Source: G942493375 sp942493375 (GTDB lineage: Bacteria > Armatimonadota > UBA5829). Taken from it: DNA of 64,000 nt. The notes under the pieces were generated by a model. That model ran no database searches. It saw only the letters and a list, made by a program, of their open reading frames with translations, and was not told where the DNA came from. Shown here one piece after another: positions 58,268-64,000 of the stretch (position 1 is the stretch's first letter; every line of letters starts with the position of its first letter). The stretch lies in NCBI GenBank assembly GCA_942493375.1, contig OW818698.1:3782001-3846000 (forward strand), read 5' to 3'. A program made the translations under genes and the position numbers.

Positions 58268-60961
58268 ATGCTCCATCCAAACTCGAAATACTCACTTTCA
58301 TTGTCCTCATTACTCGCTGGTAAGCTGATTCTATCTGCACTTATCATAATCTGGGCTGTGGTTCCAGTGTTCGCCAGCGTTACACCGGCTGAGTTCAACA
58401 CAAATAGCACATTCGAGGGTACATCCAACAATGGAGTTCCTGCCGGCTGGGAACTGGTGATATCATCCCCAAAAGTTAACCTTGTTCCCGAGATTTCAAC
58501 AAATCAACCTCAAGCTGGCGTCAAATGTCTCAAACTCACTTGCAACTATCCAAATGAACCCCAGGTATATGGCCTGGTTAGGACCGATATAGCCTGTGAA
58601 CCGATGACCGAGTATAAGTTCACTATATTTGTTAGGTCTGAGAGCAATGATGGCAGCTGCTGGTTCGGCGGAGGCAGGGAATGGCGATGGTACAATGGTA
58701 TCCCCATGGGTACATATGACTGGACACCAATGGATGGGTATTACCGCACCGGTCCGGATGAGACAACATTCCCGTTTTTTGTCCTGGCCTCCGGCAATGC
58801 AAAGATATATTTAGACTCATTGCAGGTTTCCCGCATGGGGCCGGCTTCAGACCCAACAGTTCGCCCTCCCTACCAGCCTTGGGATTCCTCCCGTCTGCAA
58901 AGTGTATTTAATTATATTAAGACAATTACTCCAGCGTTGCGAAAGCGGTTGGAGACGTTAAAGGTATCAGGAGCACATACCGATTATGCACTGAGTAAGC
59001 TTTCAATTATTGAAGCTTACATACCTAATGCAGAGAAGAAGATACCGGATGCAAACTACCAACTTGCCTGCACTGCAATGCTGGATGAAATGCAGCAGCT
59101 TGTGACTTCGCTGACTAGCGATCTAGATGCACTTACCAAAAATCCCAAATGTGTACCGCAGGTTTACCGTTACCGGACTGGATCGATTACTCCAAGCGGG
59201 TATTCTCAAATTGCCAACGTTATGGACCCAAAGACCGGAAAAGTCAGCCGACGTCCGTCTATCCTCAACGGCTTTGGACACTTCTTCACAGTTGGAGATG
59301 AAATACCTTTCTGGCAGGACAGGGGATGCAATCTCATTCAGATCGAACTCGGCCCTAACTGCGTCTCTCCAAATCCAGATGGAACCCTCCACGTAGATGA
59401 ATCAGCAGTCAACAACATCGTGAAGTATCTGCAAAATGCTGCCAAGTACAATGTTGCAGTTACATTTCTGATCTCTCCGCACTATGTACCGAGTAGTTCC
59501 GGGGGAATGTATTGGAGCGATTTGCCTGGCGTATGGGCATATTACAACGCGTATCTTTCGAACATCCTACCTAAAATTAAGGATATTCCATCCCTGCACA
59601 GCATTACTCTCAGCAATGAACCGCACTCATTCTCGGTTCCAACAGATACTTCACTTCAAAAAACTTGGCTAAATTACATAACAAAAAAGTATCGCAATAT
59701 ATCTGTGTTGAATGCCGCATATGGAAAAAAGAATTTCGCATCATTCTCAGCTGTACCGATGCCTCCTGCGGACAAGGTATGGCCAGGTAGTTTTACACAC
59801 GATGAACGTCCCTGGATATATGATTGGGAACGCTGCAATGAAGAACGGTTCGCTGCGTGGCACAAGAGAATGGCTGATCTAGTGCACACATATGCACCGA
59901 ACGTGCCTGTACATTCAAAGATCACTGGCGGTTTCCTCACAGGCGGTCCGATGGCCGATGGAATAGACCCCGAGTTGTTTACTTCATTTACGAACTACTG
60001 CGGGTTCGATGAAGTTGGTGGATTGAGGATCATATACGATCTTGACACCTCATTTCAGAAGGCACCGATAATCAATTCTGAAAACCACGTGTTGAGTCCA
60101 GACATTACATATGATGTATTAGACATGCAGCGGTTTTACAGCGACATATACACGCAGGCAATGCATGGGCAGACTGCATCTGCAACTTGGACATACGAAC
60201 CGTACTTCTATGATGGTCTGGAGAAGACCACATTCGCCATACGTCCTGCTGCCATGGCATCAGTAGCAAAATGCGGAATGGACCTGATGAGGATCGCACC
60301 GGAAATGGCTGCGATTCAGAATGCACCAAGACAAATAGCCATAATCTATAGCCCTCTTTCCTACTGGCACAATAGCGCATACCACTCAACTTGGTACTCA
60401 GCCTGGGAAGCTTTCTTCAATACAGGAATGCGGGTAAGGTTCCTTTCAGAAAACCAGCTTCAGGCAGGAAAGTTTGGGGATGTAAAAGTCCTGATACTTC
60501 CGGAAGCACAGGTAGTCGAACCAGGGACTATCGCGGGTATTAAAAAGTTCGTTGCCAAAGGTGGAAAAGTGATCTCCATCGGTCACAACCTCGAATATAC
60601 TCCCGGATGGATCCCGATAAGGCGAGAGAGCATTAATAATCTTGTCTGGAAGAAGATCGACAATACCGGTCCAGGCTGGCAGAAGCAACTGACTGCCTGG
60701 GTGCATACAGCGGGAGTAAAGCCGGACGTATCCCTTTCTTCTTCAAACAACAAGGACCTGACCGGTATACACTGGCTGAGCGGAACACTCAATGGTAAAA
60801 AGGTCGTATCCATCATAAACATATCAGGTAAGCCCGCTGATATATCTGTTAGTTCTCCAAAAGTGCTTAGTGCATGGGACTGTATTGCTGACAGAAAAAT
60901 AAGTCTGCCGGTAAAATTGGATAACTATGGAACGATCATGCTTCAATTGACTGCAAAATAG
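58268..60961 (+). CDS. Secreted GH42-like beta-galactosidase-type enzyme
   Basis: 897 aa from ATG 58268 (GAGG upstream). A signal peptide (AGKLILSALIIIWAVVPVFAS) precedes a carbohydrate-binding beta-domain (about 40-200), a helical linker, a TIM barrel with SNEPHS (Glu451, likely acid/base) and INSENHV (Glu605, likely nucleophile), then a trimerisation-like flavodoxin fold (ILPEAQVVEPGTIAGIKKFV, GGKVISIGHN) and a small C-terminal beta-domain. The pair of Glu residues on strands 4 and 7 fits clan GH-A, including GH42 and GH2. It cleaves beta-linked sugars outside the cell; the exact substrate is not decided. Confidence 0.78.
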   Translation: MLHPNSKYSLSLSSLLAGKLILSALIIIWAVVPVFASVTPAEFNTNSTFEGTSNNGVPAGWELVISSPKVNLVPEISTNQPQAGVKCLKLTCNYPNEPQVYGLVRTDIACEPMTEYKFTIFVRSESNDGSCWFGGGREWRWYNGIPMGTYDWTPMDGYYRTGPDETTFPFFVLASGNAKIYLDSLQVSRMGPASDPTVRPPYQPWDSSRLQSVFNYIKTITPALRKRLETLKVSGAHTDYALSKLSIIEAYIPNAEKKIPDANYQLACTAMLDEMQQLVTSLTSDLDALTKNPKCVPQVYRYRTGSITPSGYSQIANVMDPKTGKVSRRPSILNGFGHFFTVGDEIPFWQDRGCNLIQIELGPNCVSPNPDGTLHVDESAVNNIVKYLQNAAKYNVAVTFLISPHYVPSSSGGMYWSDLPGVWAYYNAYLSNILPKIKDIPSLHSITLSNEPHSFSVPTDTSLQKTWLNYITKKYRNISVLNAAYGKKNFASFSAVPMPPADKVWPGSFTHDERPWIYDWERCNEERFAAWHKRMADLVHTYAPNVPVHSKITGGFLTGGPMADGIDPELFTSFTNYCGFDEVGGLRIIYDLDTSFQKAPIINSENHVLSPDITYDVLDMQRFYSDIYTQAMHGQTASATWTYEPYFYDGLEKTTFAIRPAAMASVAKCGMDLMRIAPEMAAIQNAPRQIAIIYSPLSYWHNSAYHSTWYSAWEAFFNTGMRVRFLSENQLQAGKFGDVKVLILPEAQVVEPGTIAGIKKFVAKGGKVISIGHNLEYTPGWIPIRRESINNLVWKKIDNTGPGWQKQLTAWVHTAGVKPDVSLSSSNNKDLTGIHWLSGTLNGKKVVSIINISGKPADISVSSPKVLSAWDCIADRKISLPVKLDNYGTIMLQLTAK

Positions 60962-61385
60962 TTTGCAACAATATTTTAAGATTGATGCATGAAAACTACT
61001 GAAAACACAGCCATTTGAGCTCAAAATTCAACCTTAAAAAACTATCGCAGAAATATTATGAAAATGTACCGCGGAAAAGTGATACAAATTCGCCTTCCTG
61101 GCGTCTTATAATCATGGGGAATTTATTTTTCTCCCTGTCTCCCCATCTCCAAGTCTCCCAGTCATAAATAACGGGGAAGAGACAAAAAATAATTGTTAAT
61201 GAGAATGCAAAAACGAACTGTCCCGAGCTCAGGTTAAGCGCATTCTGAGCTCAATTCGTTTTACCATGAACAATGTTTTGAAATCCGAAACGAACGCTCG
61301 CATCAATGGGGTTGTAATCAGGGCTATATAGTCGTGAGCCCACCATTCCCCTTAGGATGGAGAATGGCAGGCGTTGACTATGCTA
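60962..61385. other. Gene-free gap with short repeats
   Basis: No supported gene. It contains CTCCCTGTCTCCCCATCTCC (61131-61150), part of a degenerate CTCC-type tandem tract to 61163, a palindromic GAGCTC pair near 61220-61255, and a CCATTC / GAATGG hairpin at about 61343-61366. The two flanking genes converge, so terminators may lie here, but none has a T run. Confidence 0.45.
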
Positions 61386-62645
61386 CTAGACTTTAAGTTC
61401 TGCAGTGTTTTCCATTACTTTGCGGATAGCTTTTCCTACTATGACAGCGACTTCCGGGCCGTTGGGGGCTCTTAGAGCCTCGGTCATTCCGAAGTGGGTG
61501 TCGCAGTGTCTTTGAGCTTCAGGATAATCCTCCACTTTATACTCAAATGGTCTGGAGTTCTGGCACTTCCAGGGACAACCCTGTCCATAAGCATTCTGTG
61601 CCTGGAAGACTGTCATCTCAGGAAGAATATAACTCTGCCATATGTTCTGGCCGGTTCCCTCTGCTTGCAAAGCTGCCAGTACAGCATCACGGAATGCTAC
61701 AGGCTTATCGCCAAACCCAAACTGGGCAGCATCTACGCGCATTGTGTAGTTGTAGAAGTTTGGTGAGCAGTCAGCTGGAACATAAGGCAGGATCAGGCCT
61801 GGTATATCCTTGATCTGCTCAGTCAGCGCTGCTGCATTGTCTTTCACTATCTGCAGATATTTATCCAGCCTGGTAAGCTGTGATCTTCCAAAGGCTGCAG
61901 TCAGGTCGTTGTTGCGGTACATCCAGCCCAGGGCATATGCGTGATAGTCTCTGCGCTCAACCGGGCTTCTGGATTCTCCAAATGACCACAGCATCTGGGC
62001 CTTCTGTTGAATGTCTTCATCATCGGTGACAAACATCCCACCTTCACCTGAACACAGACACTTGTTCTGGTTGAAGCTGAAGGCTGCACAGTCGCCGAGT
62101 TTGCCGACTTTAACACCCTTATAGGTTCCGCCGTGTGTCTGGCAGCAGTCTTCAATCACTTTGAGGTTGTGCTTCTTGGCTATGGCCATTATGGGGCCCA
62201 TCTCCAGGGGCAGACCGTGCAAGTGGACAGCCACGATTGCTTTGGTCTTAGGGGTGATGGCTGCTTCAATCTTGTTGATGTCCATATTGATCGTCCGGTA
62301 GTCTATGTCGACAAAGACCGGGAGAGCGTTGTGATGAAGTATGCATGTGGCGCTGGATGACCAGGAGTATGCAGTGACTATAACTTCATCTCCGGACCCA
62401 CAACCGCAAGCCGCAACAGCCATATGCAGCGCTGCAGTTCCACTGTTAGTAGTAATCGCATAGGTGTTGCCGTTCCATTCGGCAAATTCTTTTTCGAGTG
62501 CCACGCAGTTAGGGCCGAAAGAGTGGGATCCGCCTTCCAGGGAAGCCATCACCATATCACGGTCAATCTGTTCTACCGGTGGCCAATGTCCAATTGTTCC
62601 GGTCGGAACTCCTTTTTCTCCACCATTGACGGCAAGGTAAGCCAT
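61386..62645 (-). CDS. DegT/DnrJ/EryC1/StrS family PLP aminotransferase
   Basis: 419 aa. The PLP lysine 195 lies in SFNQNKCLCSGEGGMF, and VIEDCCQTHGGTY has the conserved Asp166. The usual GTAALHMAVAACG and HLHGLPLEM are present. These enzymes make amino sugars from 3-keto or 4-keto sugars, or act in related transformations. No nucleotide-sugar genes adjoin it, so the pathway is unclear; proteins of this type annotated near Gfo/Idh genes often process inositol-like compounds, and a Gfo/Idh gene lies far away at 673. GGAGG precedes ATG 62645. Confidence 0.92.
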   Translation of the reverse strand: MAYLAVNGGEKGVPTGTIGHWPPVEQIDRDMVMASLEGGSHSFGPNCVALEKEFAEWNGNTYAITTNSGTAALHMAVAACGCGSGDEVIVTAYSWSSSATCILHHNALPVFVDIDYRTINMDINKIEAAITPKTKAIVAVHLHGLPLEMGPIMAIAKKHNLKVIEDCCQTHGGTYKGVKVGKLGDCAAFSFNQNKCLCSGEGGMFVTDDEDIQQKAQMLWSFGESRSPVERRDYHAYALGWMYRNNDLTAAFGRSQLTRLDKYLQIVKDNAAALTEQIKDIPGLILPYVPADCSPNFYNYTMRVDAAQFGFGDKPVAFRDAVLAALQAEGTGQNIWQSYILPEMTVFQAQNAYGQGCPWKCQNSRPFEYKVEDYPEAQRHCDTHFGMTEALRAPNGPEVAVIVGKAIRKVMENTAELKV

Positions 62646-62932
62646 TTTTTATCCTCCACTAAGCCGGATTGTAATGATCCGGAAAATATTATTTGTAATC
62701 CTGAAACTATACTACCTCATCTACACGTAGAATAACAGGAGGTGTTCTTGCGAATAAGGTATGTGTTGTTGTCCGGTTTACAGTAATAAGTTCAGTCCAT
62801 GCATACTGAGTATGCTGAAGTATGAGCGAGAATAATGTTTAAATATTTTCGGTTAACATGCTATACTCATATTAGTAATTAATGAATTGTTGACTGTGCC
62901 AATCAGTCTAGTGTGTATTACGGAGGAACCTA
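62646..62932. other. Intergenic region between divergent DegT and ankyrin genes
   Basis: No gene. A TATACT -10-like sequence at 62862-62867 and GGAGG (62922-62926) near ATG 62933 suggest the promoter and RBS of the ankyrin gene; the -35 is weak. A CATACTGAGTATG palindrome (62800-62812) lies in the middle. Confidence 0.4.
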
Positions 62933-63685
62933 ATGAGAAATCTACGCATTGCTTCCGCAGTCGTCCTGTCGGTCGCTTTTGTTTTATCTGGTATTATTGC
63001 AAATACAGCAGTCAATAAGCCAGTGGCAAAAAACTCAAAGTCAGGCAAAGCTGTTGTATGTCCAACAAGCCCGGCAAGTTGCACAGTTGGTAAAATCGAG
63101 ACCCGAAATACCAAGGGCGACAACAAGACGTTCTTTGAAGCTGTTACCAAGGACAATGTTACAGTAGTCTCTGCTATGCTCAAGCAGGACAAGCGTTTCC
63201 TGGGCATCAGAAACATGATGAACGCAACCCCACTGCATGTTGCAGCCAAGACTGGCAAGCCTAAGTGTGTTGCAGCACTGATTAAAGCTGGTGCTAATGT
63301 CAATGCTGTCAATGAACAGGGCAGAACACCACTGCACGCCGCAGCAACCCATAATCATCTTGACATCATCAAGACTCTAATAAAAAGTGGAGCCAAAGTC
63401 AATGTGCGCAGCAAGAACCTGGGCACTCCGCTGCACGATGCAGCAGTCAATGGTAACCTTGAAGTGGCTAAATACCTTCTTGCTAAGGGAGCTGACATAA
63501 ATGCAACCAGCAAAAGAGGTGTAACCCCTCTTACAGCTGCTCTGACCAGAAACCGGAAAGCAGTAGCTAAACTGTTTATAGACAAAGGGGCCAAGTTTGA
63601 CGCAGCATTGATTGCAAAGCTAATGGCCAATCCCGGTGAAAAAAAGAACATCTCCAACGAGACTTTCTGCTGTGAAAATCTGTAG
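62933..63685 (+). CDS. Secreted ankyrin-repeat protein
   Basis: 250 aa. A signal peptide (SAVVLSVAFVLSGIIANTA) is followed by a spacer with two Cys (VVCPTSPASC) and by about four complete ankyrin repeats from 97 to 230 (NATPLHVAAKTGKPKCVAALIKAG, GRTPLHAAATHNHLD, GTPLHDAAVNGNLEVAKYLLAKG, GVTPLTAALTRNRK), with a weaker one before them. Ankyrin repeats bind proteins. An exported version probably acts in the periplasm or at the surface. A strong terminator follows at 63711-63780. Confidence 0.88.
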   Translation: MRNLRIASAVVLSVAFVLSGIIANTAVNKPVAKNSKSGKAVVCPTSPASCTVGKIETRNTKGDNKTFFEAVTKDNVTVVSAMLKQDKRFLGIRNMMNATPLHVAAKTGKPKCVAALIKAGANVNAVNEQGRTPLHAAATHNHLDIIKTLIKSGAKVNVRSKNLGTPLHDAAVNGNLEVAKYLLAKGADINATSKRGVTPLTAALTRNRKAVAKLFIDKGAKFDAALIAKLMANPGEKKNISNETFCCENL

Positions 63686-63710
63686 TAAGTAGTTTCTTGT
63701 TAGTAAATGT

Positions 63711-63780
63711 AATGCCCTCCGTTCGTCCTTGTGGTGTAAATGCCAAAAGCATTTACACTGGATGCACGGAGAGCATTTTT
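63711..63780 (+). terminator. Compound terminator after the ankyrin gene
   Basis: An outer stem AATGCCCTCCGT (63711-63722) / ACGGAGAGCATT (63766-63777, one mismatch) surrounds an inner perfect stem GTGTAAATGC (63734-63743) / GCATTTACAC (63749-63758), and five T residues close the structure (63776-63780). It ends the ankyrin transcript before the opposing gene. Confidence 0.8.
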
Positions 63781-63782
63781 AT

Positions 63783-64000
63783 TTATGACTTTTCCAGAAG
63801 CTCAACATCCTTGCGGATCATATCCGGATCGTTTTCATCGTAAATGCCCACGCATACAGCATCAGTCGGTCTCATGTGCTTCTTTGCAAATGCAAAAGCC
63901 TCTTCCGGGTTGTTGCGGCCTGCTGCCATGATCTTGTAGTGGATTACCGGTCGGCTGAGCTTGGATATTACCTCGACCATTGTATCTCGGTCCTTATCAT
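63783..64000 (-). CDS. 3' end of an unidentified protein (partial)
   Basis: About 72 C-terminal residues are visible, running off the right edge without a start. The part reads KIMAAGRNNPEEAFAFAKKHM and DAVCVGIYDENDPDMIRKDVELLEKS. The AAGR motif and the DAVCVGIY strand look like the last strands of a TIM-barrel protein, perhaps of the sort found in aldo-keto-reductase or xylose-isomerase-like families, but this is a guess from style. The reading frame continues into the window edge (codons to 63998). Confidence 0.55.
   Translation of the reverse strand, partial: DKDRDTMVEVISKLSRPVIHYKIMAAGRNNPEEAFAFAKKHMRPTDAVCVGIYDENDPDMIRKDVELLEKS

Noticed and set aside
62890..62919. TTGACT-18-TGTATT as promoter of the ankyrin gene
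   Set aside because: Transcription would begin about at the SD site, leaving no usable ribosome binding region.
1..64000. CRISPR arrays, transposases, integrases or phage genes
   Set aside because: None was seen; the repeats present are short, dispersed and lack spacer structure or associated mobile-element genes.

Overview
The window looks like a chromosomal segment of an uncultured, probably Gram-negative bacterium, most likely from the Armatimonadota. The best clue is the prepilin-like gene at 57272-57928, with an N-terminal FTLIELLVVIAIIAIL segment followed by FPVFAKAREKARQ and a conserved SNLKQIG, which is typical of the large DUF1559 family in that phylum (inference from family knowledge). 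The abundance of secreted DUF4838, DUF4091, DUF6259-like and GH42-like proteins, the moderate GC content (judged by eye) and the frequent TTG starts backed by good Shine-Dalgarno sites agree with this. Verrucomicrobiota-, Planctomycetota- or Lentisphaerota-related lineages are not excluded. No plasmid, phage, transposase or CRISPR signals were seen.

Layout. 217-569: a small gene broken by a one-base frameshift. 673-5714 (minus): a Gfo/Idh/MocA oxidoreductase, a glycyl radical enzyme, a GH29-like fucosidase and the redox repressor Rex. 5851-13080 (minus): a tightly packed run (UbiA prenyltransferase, radical SAM/SPASM-like enzyme, diacylglycerol-kinase-like lipid kinase, ThiL-like kinase, alpha-oxoamine synthase, SDR reductase, DJ-1/PfpI protein) that looks like a dedicated lipid pathway, perhaps sphingoid-like. 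13187-14722: the YifB/ComM AAA ATPase. 14862-26620 (minus) plus 26765-30154 (plus): a carbohydrate-degradation island of mostly secreted, large, multidomain glycosidase-like and esterase proteins. 30316-33085: small accessory genes (a His/Pro-rich membrane protein, a secreted esterase, a two-helix membrane protein, an SMI1/KNR4 protein). 33163-36151: a secreted DUF4091 protein and a VOC-fold protein.

36325-46169 carries housekeeping genes: tRNA-Ile2(CAT), proS, a uroporphyrinogen-decarboxylase-like protein, a beta-rich sugar-enzyme-like protein, a TldE/PmbA-type protein, a GlmU that lacks most of its acetyltransferase domain, pth and pgi. 46549-51230 (minus) carries a CurA-like reductase, a second UroD-like protein, RtcB and a Fic protein with iterated operators upstream. 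51490-55345 is a GntR(YtrA-type)-ABC-permease-permease operon in which both permeases carry extra beta-propeller-like domains. 55436-63685 returns to surface and carbohydrate functions (SGNH esterase, membrane-anchored GH18-like protein, DUF1559 prepilin, GH42-like secreted enzyme, DegT aminotransferase, secreted ankyrin protein). The right edge cuts a minus-strand gene.

Functionally, the carbohydrate genes suggest a heterotroph that attacks decorated plant or microbial polysaccharides with exported enzymes. Rex beside the glycyl radical enzyme suggests a switch to fermentative metabolism. The intergenic spaces hold at least six families of short dispersed, mostly palindromic repeats, which fill most of the longer gene-free gaps.
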